Below are positions 17,333 through 25,791 of a stretch of 64,000 nucleotides of DNA, in pieces. The DNA comes from Nocardiopsis_C rhodophaea (GTDB lineage Bacteria > Actinomycetota > Actinomycetes > Streptosporangiales > Streptosporangiaceae). Under the pieces are notes generated by a model. The model had not been told where the DNA came from and did not search any database. It worked only from the letters and a program-made list of their open reading frames with translations. Each line of letters starts with the position of its first letter. Position 1 is the first letter of the stretch. The stretch covers positions 124,001 to 188,000 of the forward strand of contig NZ_BAAAPC010000006.1 in NCBI RefSeq assembly GCF_039530945.1, read 5' to 3'. A program made the translations under genes and the position numbers.

Positions 17333-17408
17333 CCTCTCCGTTGATCTCGGCGATAGCGACGGAATACCCGACAGAATTCGGTCGGTATCGCCGAGATCAA
17401 CGGAGAGG
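17333..17408. repeat. Palindromic intergenic repeat, copy 1
   Basis: Two perfect 23-bp arms (17333-17355 and 17386-17408) around a 30-base centre, with core CTCCGTTGATCTCGGCGA. It lies between two genes that converge (stops at 17300 and 17445). The same arm sequence recurs at 39202-39253, again between convergent genes. This fits a dispersed REP-like element or a bidirectional terminator family. Confidence 0.8.
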
Positions 17409-17444
17409 TTGGCGTCAACGACGGTGAGAGCTCAGGAGGTACCC

Positions 17445-18329
17445 TCACGCACCGCTGTCTAGGTGGTCGGCCCAGGTCGTGAGGCGGGAGAGGAAGGTCG
17501 TACCGGTCGTCGGCATGGCCTCGTTGAGGATCACCGCGTGGAACGCGTGCGGCATCCTTTCATAGATGTCGAGGGTCGCCTCGACACCGGCCGCCGCAGC
17601 AGCGTCGGCGAATCGACGGGCGTCGTCCAGCATGAGTTCGTCGCCTCCCGCGACCAGCAGGACGGGCGGTAGGCCATGCAGGTCACCGAAGACGGGTGAC
17701 TGCGGGGCTTCGTCGGGGGCGGCCCCGTTCAGGTAATCCGCGGCCAGGGTGCCGCCGATCGCTCCGCTGATGACGTCCTTGCCCTCGTTCGCTGTCATCG
17801 ACGGACTGGAGAAGGTGAGGTCTGTCAGCGGGCAGACCGCCACCGCCCCGCCCGGCAGAGCGGTTCCCTCCTCCTTCAGCACCAGCAGCGACGACAGCAG
17901 GAGCGTCGCACCCGACGACTCCCCCACCAGGATGATCCGCGACGCGGGGACACCCTGGTTGAGCAAGCTCCGGTAGGCGGCCGTCACATCGTCGATGGCC
18001 GCCGGGAAGGGGTGGTCCGGGACGAGGCGGAAGTCGACGCGCAGTCCGGGGCGGCCGGTAGCGCGCGAGAGACGGTGGGTCAGGACGCGTTCGGCGTCCG
18101 GGTTGGTGAAGCGGAACCCGCCGCCGTGTACGTACATGAGCACGCCCGCCGATATCCCCCGGCGGTCGGCATCGACCCAGTCCCCGGGGACGCCCCCGGT
18201 GCAGGGGAGAAGATGGGTGGTGTCGGCGTCGGCCGGGATGTCGGCGATGGCCGGCGGCCATGTGGAGATGAGTTCACGGACGGCGGCTCGCTCATCAACG
18301 GTGGCGTCGATGCGGAAGGTGGTGGGCAC
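17445..18329 (-). CDS. HSL-family alpha/beta hydrolase (esterase)
   Basis: A 294-residue esterase of the hormone-sensitive-lipase type. The oxyanion-hole motif is 'YVHGGGFRF' (His68-Gly71). The nucleophile elbow is 'VGESSGATLL' with Ser138, the acid is the Asp in 'GGDELMLDDA', and the base His is in 'MPHAFHAV' near the C-terminus. The start is taken as the GTG at 18329 because GGAAG lies just upstream; the frame extends 18 codons further without a better site. The short-chain ester substrate is unknown. It is the downstream neighbour of the hemerythrin fusion gene (54 bp) and may be cotranscribed with it. Confidence 0.85.
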   Translation of the reverse strand: MPTTFRIDATVDERAAVRELISTWPPAIADIPADADTTHLLPCTGGVPGDWVDADRRGISAGVLMYVHGGGFRFTNPDAERVLTHRLSRATGRPGLRVDFRLVPDHPFPAAIDDVTAAYRSLLNQGVPASRIILVGESSGATLLLSSLLVLKEEGTALPGGAVAVCPLTDLTFSSPSMTANEGKDVISGAIGGTLAADYLNGAAPDEAPQSPVFGDLHGLPPVLLVAGGDELMLDDARRFADAAAAAGVEATLDIYERMPHAFHAVILNEAMPTTGTTFLSRLTTWADHLDSGA

Positions 18330-18382
18330 TGCTGTCTTCCTTTCGTGGTCGTGGACTGGGCACGCGAGGTTTGCCGCGGCCA

Positions 18383-19231
18383 TCAGGAGATGGCGCCGTT
18401 CAGGAGCGGGATCAGTTGTTCTTCCTCGTAGTCGAGGTGCGCCTCCACCGCGGCGATCAGGCTGTCGACGTCGGCCAGCGCCTGATCCGCATCGACATCG
18501 CGGCCGGAGATATCCGATATGCGGGACTGGAGGTCCTGGAGCAGACGCTCCAGGACCTTGTGCTCGGCGCCCAGCCGGTCCAGGACCGGCGCCAACTCGG
18601 GGCGCTGCGCCCGCAGACCGGGGAGCATGCCGCCGTCCTCCATGGCGTGGTGGTGGTCCAGCCCCTGACAGACCGTGAGGCAGTTGACGCGCAGCTGCGC
18701 GCCGAGCAACCCTGGCCCACTGGCGGCGAATTCGGCCCGCACCAGGGACAGCTCCCTACGGAACGCGTCGTGGATCGCCTTGAGGCCGTCGCCGGGCGGC
18801 AGGTTCGGCGGGCTCCCCTCAAGCGGCTCAAGCGCGATGACGGGCAGCAGCCGTTCGGCCCTGACCTGGTACTCGCCCCATCCCGCGTCGGCTTCGACCG
18901 CGCGGGCGAACATGCGGTCGCGCTCGTCGCCCCGCAGCACCCGGGCCTCGGCGGTGTAGGTGAAGACGCCGTCCTCGACCGTGACCCGCGGGTCGGCGAG
19001 GATGTTGTGGTACCAGGCGGGGTGGCGCGGCGCGCCCCCTGCCGAGGCGATGATGATCTTGCGCCCCGTACCCCCGTCGGGCAGGTAGCCCAGCGGGGTG
19101 GTGCGGCGGAGCCCGGTTCTGGCTCCGGTAGTGGTGAGCAGGATCAGCCGGGCGCCCTCGAAGAATCCGCCGACGCGGCCGCGGTTGGCTCGGAATTCAT
19201 TGATGACCTGCTGATGGAATTCGGTGGTTAT
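18383..19231 (-). CDS. DUF385/nitroreductase-like and hemerythrin fusion protein, apparent ATA start
   Basis: A 282-residue fusion. Residues 1 to about 130 are a deazaflavin-dependent nitroreductase/DUF385 domain ('FFEGARLILLTTTGARTG', 'RKIIIASAGGAPRHPAWYHN', 'ADPRVTVEDG'). Residues about 150-280 are a hemerythrin domain with iron ligands His154, His193-His195, Glu198, His224, His265 and a 'YEEEQ' segment. The frame closes at a TGA seven codons before an ATA at 19231-19229, and no ATG, GTG or TTG occurs before residue 98. An AGGAG site sits seven bases before the ATA, exactly where a start is expected. Either ATA is used, or ATG mutated or was misread. It may bind F420 or oxygen. Confidence 0.8.
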   Translation of the reverse strand: MTTEFHQQVINEFRANRGRVGGFFEGARLILLTTTGARTGLRRTTPLGYLPDGGTGRKIIIASAGGAPRHPAWYHNILADPRVTVEDGVFTYTAEARVLRGDERDRMFARAVEADAGWGEYQVRAERLLPVIALEPLEGSPPNLPPGDGLKAIHDAFRRELSLVRAEFAASGPGLLGAQLRVNCLTVCQGLDHHHAMEDGGMLPGLRAQRPELAPVLDRLGAEHKVLERLLQDLQSRISDISGRDVDADQALADVDSLIAAVEAHLDYEEEQLIPLLNGAIS

Positions 19232-19949
19232 GGACTCTCTCCTGTTCTCGCGTCATTACACGCACACGCGTGCTCTCGAATGCATTCTTGAGGCGGCGTT
19301 GTGCCGTGGGTCAGGGTCGAAAAGACGGCCGTTGCCAACGCGTCGGACATCCGGGTCGGACATGCTGCTCCGAGCCGCGGATCTGGGGAGGCGTCGGCGA
19401 AGCCGCGTACGGGAATCAGGCCGCTGAGCGGCTGAGAAGCGCGCGTAAGGCTCACACAGGGCGAGGTGGGAAACCTCGCGGAACGCGGAGCGGGCGCAGG
19501 CGCGATGCGCTAGATGAGTCCAAAGAGGCGTGTGGTCACGACATCTTCTCCGGGTACAGTGCCGCCCACTCGCCGCCTTACATGCAGCGGCGCCACGCAG
19601 ACACGGGTGACATTCAATCCGCAATTTTCGGGACCGTCAAGTCCTGCGGTCAGAACTCAGCGCGGCCTCGCTTATCGGACAGGTGTCTATGGGTCACACA
19701 CGTGATTTCCGAGAGTGCTGCGGCAGTGGCCGGCTGAGAGCGGGAAGGCGGGTGAAGCCGGCCGCGCGGGGTCAGCACGGTCCCCTCCCGCCACGCGACC
19801 GCGAGGCCGGTGGTGTCGCACGGGGGTGCGGACGGCGGTGGAGCGCTCGCGTTCTCGTTCCCCGGAGTGACAGCGTGTTTCCGACCCCCAGCTGCGGTGT
19901 CTTGTGCTGATCGCCGGACGCCGACGCTCCGCCCACATAGGTTGAGAAT
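19232..19949. other. 718-bp region with no recognisable gene
   Basis: Frames up to about 155 codons exist on both strands, but their products are Arg/Gly/Cys-rich with no family resemblance. The sequence is less GC-rich than its surroundings in places (for example around 19600-19640). It must contain the promoters of the minus-strand fusion gene and the plus-strand gene at 19950. I see no strong hairpin, repeat or RNA signature. Confidence 0.5.
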
Positions 19950-20438
19950 ATGAATCCACTGCGCCGCAACGGTCTGTCCCGCCAGGCCCGCGCCCGGTTG
20001 GGGCTGGAACGGGGAGAACGGGTCCTCGCGCACGCGGAGGCGGCCGAGGGGACCCTCGTGGCGACTACGCGCGCCCTGCATCTGCCCGACGGACACGCCG
20101 CCCCTTGGGAGACCATCGACCGCGCCCGCTGGGGCGAGTCGGGGTTCCGCTTCACCGAGGAGGGCGTGGGCCAGCGCGTGTACACGATTGCGCACCCAGG
20201 GCGGCTGGCCGAGACCGTACAGGAGCGGGTGACCGCGACCATCGTGGTGAGCAACCGCTACTCCCTCACCGGCGACCCCGGCGGCCCCGGCTTCACCCTC
20301 GTCGCCCGCAGGCCGCCGGGCGAGTCCGACATCACCTGGCGCGTCCACCTCGACGAAGGCGTCCACCCCGATGACCCGCGGCTGAACGAGGTCGTGCCGC
20401 GGGCCCTGGCCGCACTGCGGGCGCAGACCGGTGTTTAG
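19950..20438 (+). CDS. Conserved hypothetical protein
   Basis: A 162-residue protein, not assigned to a named family. It reads like a typical actinobacterial conserved protein: 'LGLERGERVLAHAEAAEGTLVATTRALHL' in parts, then 'PWETIDRARWGESGFRFTE', and a C-terminal 'DPRLNEVVPRALAALRAQTG'. The middle looks like a beta-rich PH-like fold ('TLVATTRALHLPDG', 'PWETIDRARW'), which is only an impression. No signal peptide or membrane segment is visible. It converges with the large dehydrogenase gene, the two stops lying only 4 bp apart. Confidence 0.75.
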   Translation: MNPLRRNGLSRQARARLGLERGERVLAHAEAAEGTLVATTRALHLPDGHAAPWETIDRARWGESGFRFTEEGVGQRVYTIAHPGRLAETVQERVTATIVVSNRYSLTGDPGGPGFTLVARRPPGESDITWRVHLDEGVHPDDPRLNEVVPRALAALRAQTGV

Positions 20439-20442
20439 GCTG

Positions 20443-23397
20443 TCACTGCTGCGTCTTCTGGCTGACCCGTCGATGGAGTCCCCGCGCTAGCGCCTCGGCC
20501 AAATGCAGTGCGGGGCGACCGGTGTGCTGCTCGATCTGGGTGCGGCAGCTGAAGCCGTCAGCCAGAACCAGGGTGTCGTGGGCGGCGGCGCGGACGGCGG
20601 GGAGCAGGACGCGTTCGCCCACCGCCGTGGAGACGTCGTAGTGCTCGGCCTCGAAGCCGAAGTTCCCGGCCAGGCCGCAGCAGCCGGAGTCGAGCACCTC
20701 CCCGTCGATGCCCGCCCTGTCCATCAGCTCGCGGTCGGCGTCGAAGCCGATGACGGCGTGCTGGTGGCAGTGCACCTGGCTGATCGCCGCGGCGCCGATG
20801 TGCGGCGGGCTCCAGTCGGGGGCGAAGGCCCGGAGGAATCCGGCGAGGGTATGCACCGACTCCGCGACCCGGTCGCTCTGCTTCCCCGGCACTAGCTCCA
20901 CCAGGTCGCTGCGGAGCGCCGCCGTGCAGCTCGGCTCCAGTCCCACGATGGGGACACCCGCGGCGACGTGGGGGGCCAGAGCGCGCAGCGACCGGCGCAT
21001 GACGGCACGGGCCACCCCGAGCTGGCCGGTCGACACCCAGGTGAGCCCGCAGCACACCTGCCCCCGCGGGAGGACGACGTCAAAGCCCGCCGCCTCCAGG
21101 ACCCGCACGGCCGCAACGGGCACCTGCGGGGTGAGGTGGTTGCCGAAGGTGTCCGGCCACAGGAGGACGGTGCCCCGGTGGTCCGTGCCCGTGTGGGTCC
21201 GGCCCGATGCGCCGATAGGACGGCGGGCCGCGGCCCCGCGGTTGCGCCGGAACCAGCGGGCGAAGGTGGTGCGGGAGAACTCCGGAATGGCGCGCTGCGG
21301 CGCGACCCCGCCCAGCCGCTTGAGCGCGTCGCCGAGGTACCGGGCGCCGCCGAGCCGGTTCACCTCGGCCGGGGCCACGGCCGCCAGCCGTGCCCACAAC
21401 GGGAGCCAGCCCATCGAGTAGTGCGAGGCGGGGCGCACACGCCCCCGGTAGTGGTGGTACAGGAACTCGGCCTTGTAGGCGGCCATGTCGACGTTGACCG
21501 GGCAGTCGCTGCGGCAGCCCTTGCACGACAGGCACAGGTCGAGGCTGTCGCGGACCTCCTCCGAGCGCCAGCCGTCGGTGATGACCTCGCCGTTGACCAT
21601 CTCGAACAGCATCCGCGCCCGGCCGCGGGTGGAGTCCTTCTCCTCGCGGGTCACCATGTAGCTCGGGCACATCACGCCGGGTCCCTCGTGGCGGCGGCAC
21701 TTGCCCACGCCCGAGCAGCGGCGCAGGGCGCGGGCGAAGTCGCCCTGGTCCTCCGGGTAGGCGAGCATGGTCAGCGGTGCGCGGGGCACGGCCGGGACGC
21801 GGAGGTCGGCATCGAGCGGCTTGGGGTCGACGATGATGCCCGGGTTCATCCGGTTCTCCGGGTCCCAGATGGCCTTGAACTCGCCGAACGCCTGGCAGAG
21901 CCGCTTGCCGTACATGCGCGGCAGCAGCTCCGAGCGCGCCTGGCCGTCGCCGTGCTCGCCGGAGATGGAGCCGCCGTGCGCCGCGACGAGGTCGGCGGCC
22001 TCCTCCATGAAGGTGCGGAAGCCGCGCTGCCCGGCCGGGTCGCCCAGTTCGAAGTCGATGCGGATGTGCATGCATCCCTCGCCGAAGTGCCCGTAGGCCA
22101 CACCGTCACGGCCGTGCCGCCGCATCAGCGCGTCGAACTCGCGCAGGTAGGAGCCGAGGCGCTCGGGCGGGACGGCGGCGTCCTCGAACCCGGACCACGC
22201 CTCCGCGCCGTCGGGGGTGCGTGAGGTCAGCCCGGCGCCCTCCTCGCGGATGCGCCACAGGGCCCGGGTGTGGGCCGGATCGGTGACGACGGCGGCCTCC
22301 AGCGGGCGCGCGGCGCCCGTGAGCCCGCGGACCAGGGCGTGGCCGGCCGCGGCGGCGTCGTCGCGGTCGGCGCCGCCCATCTCCACCATGAGCCAGGCGC
22401 GCCCCTCGGGCAGGGCCACGCCCGAGCGCGCCCCCGGACGGTCAAGCCCGGCGACGAGGCGGTGGTTAAGGCCTTCGACGGTGAGCGGGCCGTGGTCCAG
22501 GAGTTCGGGGACGGCGTCGGCGGCCGACGGGGCGTCGGGGTAGCCGAGCACCACCAGCGCGCGGGCGGGCGGGGCCTCGGCGAGGCGCACGGTGGCGCCG
22601 AGGACGGTGACGCAGCTGCCCTCGGTCCCGGTGAGGGCACGGGCGATGTGTCCGCCGTGTTCCGGAAGCAGGCGGTCGAGCGCGTATCCCGAGACCCTGC
22701 GCGACAGCTGGGGCATGTTCGTGCGCAGGTCGGCCATGTAGGTGGCGGTGAGCTCGCGCAGCGCCGCGTAGATCCGGCCCTCGGGGGTGGGCAGGGCGGC
22801 GCGGCGGTCGAGCTCCTCGGCGGAGGTGGCGCCGACGGTCATCCGGGTGCCGTCGTAGAGGAGGACGTCGAGGGATTCGACGTTGTCGGCGGTGGTTCCC
22901 CACGCCACCGAGTGGGCACCGCAGGCGTTGTTGCCGATCATTCCGCCGAGTGTGCACCGGCTGTGGGTGGAGGGGTCCGGGCCGAAGGTGAGGCCGTGGG
23001 GCGCCGCGGCGGCGCGCAGGTCGTCGAGGATGAGTCCGGGCTGGACCCGCGCGGTGCGGGCCGCGGGGTCGAGGTTGTCGATCGCGGTGAGATGGCGTGA
23101 GGTGTCGATGACGAGCCCGGACCCGATGGCGTTGCCCGCGATGCTGGTGCCGCCGCCGCGGGGGGTCAGCGGGACGCCGTGGGCGCGGGCGGCGGCCACG
23201 GCGGCGATGATGTCGTCGGTGGTCCGAGGGAGGGCGACGGCGAGGGGCACGTGCCGGTAGTTGGAGGCGTCCGCGGTGTAGAGGGCGCGGGCACCCGGCC
23301 CGAAGGACACGGTGCCGGAGAACTCGGCGTGCAGGGCACGCCGGAATTCGTCCACGTCGATGTCGTCCGGTGCTGCGATGGTGTGAGGGTCGGCCAT
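20443..23397 (-). CDS. FAD-linked and Fe-S dehydrogenase (D-2-hydroxyacid type)
   Basis: A 984-residue single-chain enzyme. It has a PCMH FAD-binding domain (about 30-260, 'PRGGGTSIAGNAIG') and an FAD-oxidase C-terminal domain (about 280-545, with 'GEHGDGQARSELL'). A ferredoxin-like part has two Cys clusters near residues 560 and 625 ('CLSCKGCRSDCPVN'). Two CCG domains follow, with 'VCCGLTW' near 780 and 'SGCCGLAGNFG' near 905. Such proteins oxidise D-lactate, D-2-hydroxyglutarate or related hydroxyacids and pass electrons onward; the exact substrate is open. The ATG at 23397 is chosen because residues before it (open to 23709) are Arg-rich noise. It is divergent from the PPOX gene. Confidence 0.9.
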   Translation of the reverse strand: MADPHTIAAPDDIDVDEFRRALHAEFSGTVSFGPGARALYTADASNYRHVPLAVALPRTTDDIIAAVAAARAHGVPLTPRGGGTSIAGNAIGSGLVIDTSRHLTAIDNLDPAARTARVQPGLILDDLRAAAAPHGLTFGPDPSTHSRCTLGGMIGNNACGAHSVAWGTTADNVESLDVLLYDGTRMTVGATSAEELDRRAALPTPEGRIYAALRELTATYMADLRTNMPQLSRRVSGYALDRLLPEHGGHIARALTGTEGSCVTVLGATVRLAEAPPARALVVLGYPDAPSAADAVPELLDHGPLTVEGLNHRLVAGLDRPGARSGVALPEGRAWLMVEMGGADRDDAAAAGHALVRGLTGAARPLEAAVVTDPAHTRALWRIREEGAGLTSRTPDGAEAWSGFEDAAVPPERLGSYLREFDALMRRHGRDGVAYGHFGEGCMHIRIDFELGDPAGQRGFRTFMEEAADLVAAHGGSISGEHGDGQARSELLPRMYGKRLCQAFGEFKAIWDPENRMNPGIIVDPKPLDADLRVPAVPRAPLTMLAYPEDQGDFARALRRCSGVGKCRRHEGPGVMCPSYMVTREEKDSTRGRARMLFEMVNGEVITDGWRSEEVRDSLDLCLSCKGCRSDCPVNVDMAAYKAEFLYHHYRGRVRPASHYSMGWLPLWARLAAVAPAEVNRLGGARYLGDALKRLGGVAPQRAIPEFSRTTFARWFRRNRGAAARRPIGASGRTHTGTDHRGTVLLWPDTFGNHLTPQVPVAAVRVLEAAGFDVVLPRGQVCCGLTWVSTGQLGVARAVMRRSLRALAPHVAAGVPIVGLEPSCTAALRSDLVELVPGKQSDRVAESVHTLAGFLRAFAPDWSPPHIGAAAISQVHCHQHAVIGFDADRELMDRAGIDGEVLDSGCCGLAGNFGFEAEHYDVSTAVGERVLLPAVRAAAHDTLVLADGFSCRTQIEQHTGRPALHLAEALARGLHRRVSQKTQQ

Positions 23398-23702
23398 ATT
23401 CCCCACCCTGGCGCCGCCGCTGGGCGGCTGACAACACCGCCGCGCCGCCCTGTGGGTACCGGTCGCGGTTCCGGTCGTCCGACAACTGCCCCGGGCGGGA
23501 GGGCCCCGTGGGGCGGCTGTGGCTCGTGCGCGTGTCCCGGCTTTTCGAGGGCGCGTCCGCCGGTCTTGGGGAGGAGCGAGCGTCGATCGTGCGCACGGGC
23601 TCCGCCGCGACCAGCGGACGACCTCGACGGCGCCGCCATGGCTTCGAGGTACGCGCGGCGCGGTTGGGGCCACGGTGGTCGCGCTGTCATTCCCGATCCT
23701 TC
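23398..23702. other. Divergent intergenic region
   Basis: Gene-free spacer between the FAD/Fe-S dehydrogenase (minus) and the PPOX-fold gene (plus). With the palindrome and leaderless promoter that follow, it totals 346 bp. Frames crossing it are low-complexity Arg/Pro/Gly sequence. It must hold the dehydrogenase promoter, which I cannot locate. Confidence 0.45.
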
Positions 23703-23719
23703 CTGACACTCGGTGTCAG
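23703..23719 (+). promoter_or_regulatory. Palindrome at the promoter of the PPOX gene
   Basis: CTGACAC-TCG-GTGTCAG is a perfect 7-3-7 inverted repeat ending 24 bp before the ATG at 23744. A possible -10 element GATACT lies at 23730-23735, which would put the transcript start at or beside the ATG. No purine-rich ribosome site is present, so the mRNA is probably leaderless. The dyad would then overlap the promoter, a place for a repressor of the TetR/MarR kind. Confidence 0.5.
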
Positions 23720-23743
23720 TCTCTGGGCCGATACTCCTCTTCC

Positions 23744-24211
23744 ATGACGACGCCATGGCAAACGTTCAATGATGAGGCACCCGATCTCGCGGCGGCGGTA
23801 CGCGCCCGGTTCACGGCCGCCAAGCACCATGTCCTGGCCACGCTGCGCGCGGACGGCGCGCCCCGCGTCAGCGGGACGGAGGTGGCGTTTCACGGTCAGG
23901 ACATCGTTTTCGGCTCCATGCCGGACGCGCTCAAGGCCCGCGACCTGCAACGCGATGGGCGGTTCGCCCTCCATGCCAACCCGGGCGACGGGTCGATGGA
24001 GGGCGGCGACGCCAAGGTTTCGGGGACGGCCGTGGAGGTGACCGACCCCGAGGAGCTGGAGTCCTTTGGTCAGCCGGGGCAGCCGCCGGGTCCCTTCCAT
24101 TTGTTCCGACTGGAGCTGTCCGACGCCGTGCTGACCTCGGTGGAGAACGACCGACTGGTGATCCGGCGGTGGCGCCCCGGTGCCGGGGTCACGCGCTTCA
24201 GTCGGACGTGA
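23744..24211 (+). CDS. Pyridoxamine-5'-phosphate-oxidase-fold protein (PPOX family)
   Basis: A 155-residue flavin/F420-binding split-barrel protein. Typical blocks are 'HHVLATLRADGAPRVSGTEVAF', here with 'IVFGSMPDALKARDLQRDGRFALH' and 'EGGDAKVSGTAVEVTD'. Such proteins in actinobacteria often use F420 or FMN to reduce small molecules; the substrate is unknown. The ATG at 23744 fits the family length. There is no ribosome site, and a -10-like element sits about 8 bp before it, consistent with a leaderless mRNA. A perfect 17-bp palindrome overlaps the promoter zone. Confidence 0.85.
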   Translation: MTTPWQTFNDEAPDLAAAVRARFTAAKHHVLATLRADGAPRVSGTEVAFHGQDIVFGSMPDALKARDLQRDGRFALHANPGDGSMEGGDAKVSGTAVEVTDPEELESFGQPGQPPGPFHLFRLELSDAVLTSVENDRLVIRRWRPGAGVTRFSRT

Positions 24212-24249
24212 GGCGTGACGGGGCGGCGCTCCCGGCCGCCCCGTGGCGC

Positions 24250-25596
24250 TCACTCGCCCTGTTCGAGTGACTCGTCCATGGCGGTGACGAGGTCGGCCTC
24301 GGGGTCCATGTCGAGGTTCCACATCATCAGCCCGCCCAGGTTCATCTCCCGGACGTAGGCGCCCTTCATCCGGACGATCTCGGGGGTGTCGAACGTCCAC
24401 CACTCGTTGCCGTCGTACAGCCAGTAGGCGCCGTTGATCGGGTCGTGGAAGCGTCGGCCGCTGCGGTACTTGAGTTCGCCGTATGGGTCGACGGCCTCGC
24501 CGTAGGTGCCCTCCGCGCCCGAGTCGGCCGGGGCGTAGCGGCCGAAGTTCTCGGGGCTCACCCCGGTCCAGCCGCGCCCGAAAGCGGGGAAGCCGAGCAG
24601 CAGCTTGTCCGGGGGCAGCCCGTAGTCGAGGTAGCGGCGCACGGTGCGGTCGGTGCTGGCGTCGTTGGGCGCTCCCTCAGGCGCGTACAGCTGGGAGTGG
24701 TGGTCGGTGACGTCGCTCCAGGCACCGGTGAAGTCATAGCCCTGGACCGTCGCGAAGTCGATCGCGTCGAACATCTCCGGTTCGTAGCTGGTCGTGAGCT
24801 GGTCGGTGCCGTTAGCGAGCGAGACCGACAGGTCGTAGCGACGCCCGGTCTCGGCCTCCAGCTCGTCCATCTGGCGCCGGAACTCCTTGACGGCCAGGGT
24901 GAGGTTGCGGCGGTCGTCGGGGCTCTCGGTGTTGCCCTCCTTGCCGCCGGACACCGGCCACTCCCAGTCGAGGTCGATGCCGTCGAAGGCGCCGGCGGCG
25001 ACGCCCTCACCGCCCTGGGGCTCCTCTTCCAGGACGGGAAGGTCGCCGCGCAGCCACAGGTCCAGGCAGGAGGAGACGAACTCGCGCCGCGATTCCTCGT
25101 CCTTCACCGCCTCGGAGAAGTAGGTGGACCAGTTCCACCCGCCCAGGCTCAGGCTGACGCGCAGGTCGGGGTATTTCTCCTTGAGCATGACCAGCTGGTT
25201 GAGGCTGCCGGCCAGCGGCTGCTCATAGCTGTCGGCCTCTCCGTTGAGGCTCTCCTCGGCCTCGTACCGCCGCTGGTACAGCTCCCACGGCTGGTCGGAG
25301 TCCTCAGGGATCGAGCACCGGCCTTTTTTGTCGACGTAGCCGAACGCCCAGATGATCCGCGTGAGGTGGTCGGCCGCCCCGCTCTGGGCGACATCCTTGA
25401 TGAGGTAGTCGCGGTTCGCGGTGTTCCAGTCGGCGAAATAGGCCACCCGCTCCAGCCGGTCGTCGCCGCGCCCGCTCCCGGAGTCGGTGATCGCGCTGAA
25501 CGCGCTGAAGAACAGGGCGCCGAGGGCCACGGCCGCGACGACCCCGATGAGGGCGGGCCTGCGCCGCCCGACTGGGTTCAGCTTCTGAGCCGGCAT
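24250..25596 (-). CDS. Glycoside hydrolase family 18 chitinase, membrane-anchored or secreted
   Basis: A 448-residue GH18 protein that hydrolyses chitin or chito-oligosaccharides through a substrate-assisted mechanism. The catalytic DxxDxDxE motif is 'DGIDLDWEWP' with Asp205, Asp208, Asp210 and acid Glu212. 'SLSLGGWNWS' is the beta-3 motif, and 'WWTFDTPEIVRMKGAYVREM' followed by 'GGLMMWNLDMD' is the C-terminal barrel part. An N-terminal hydrophobic stretch (about residues 14-33, 'PALIGVVAAVALGALFFSAF') is a signal anchor with no clear cleavage site. The start is the ATG at 25596, which places that segment correctly; the frame continues upstream to 25692. No chitin-binding domain is visible. 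Confidence 0.9.
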   Translation of the reverse strand: MPAQKLNPVGRRRPALIGVVAAVALGALFFSAFSAITDSGSGRGDDRLERVAYFADWNTANRDYLIKDVAQSGAADHLTRIIWAFGYVDKKGRCSIPEDSDQPWELYQRRYEAEESLNGEADSYEQPLAGSLNQLVMLKEKYPDLRVSLSLGGWNWSTYFSEAVKDEESRREFVSSCLDLWLRGDLPVLEEEPQGGEGVAAGAFDGIDLDWEWPVSGGKEGNTESPDDRRNLTLAVKEFRRQMDELEAETGRRYDLSVSLANGTDQLTTSYEPEMFDAIDFATVQGYDFTGAWSDVTDHHSQLYAPEGAPNDASTDRTVRRYLDYGLPPDKLLLGFPAFGRGWTGVSPENFGRYAPADSGAEGTYGEAVDPYGELKYRSGRRFHDPINGAYWLYDGNEWWTFDTPEIVRMKGAYVREMNLGGLMMWNLDMDPEADLVTAMDESLEQGE

Positions 25597-25791
25597 CACC
25601 CTCGAAGGTAGCCCTTGCCCCCGCACCTTCGCATACATCGGGCGCAAGATCGGCCGCATCAGGCCGCCATCCGGCCCCGCGGGAACTCCCACGCCCCACC
25701 GCTCGTTGGACGTCCCCAGGTCGCGACGGGTCCGCTGGGGCCGCCGGTCCCCGCTCCCCCGGTACCCCGGCGGGAGACAGCTGTCCCGAGG

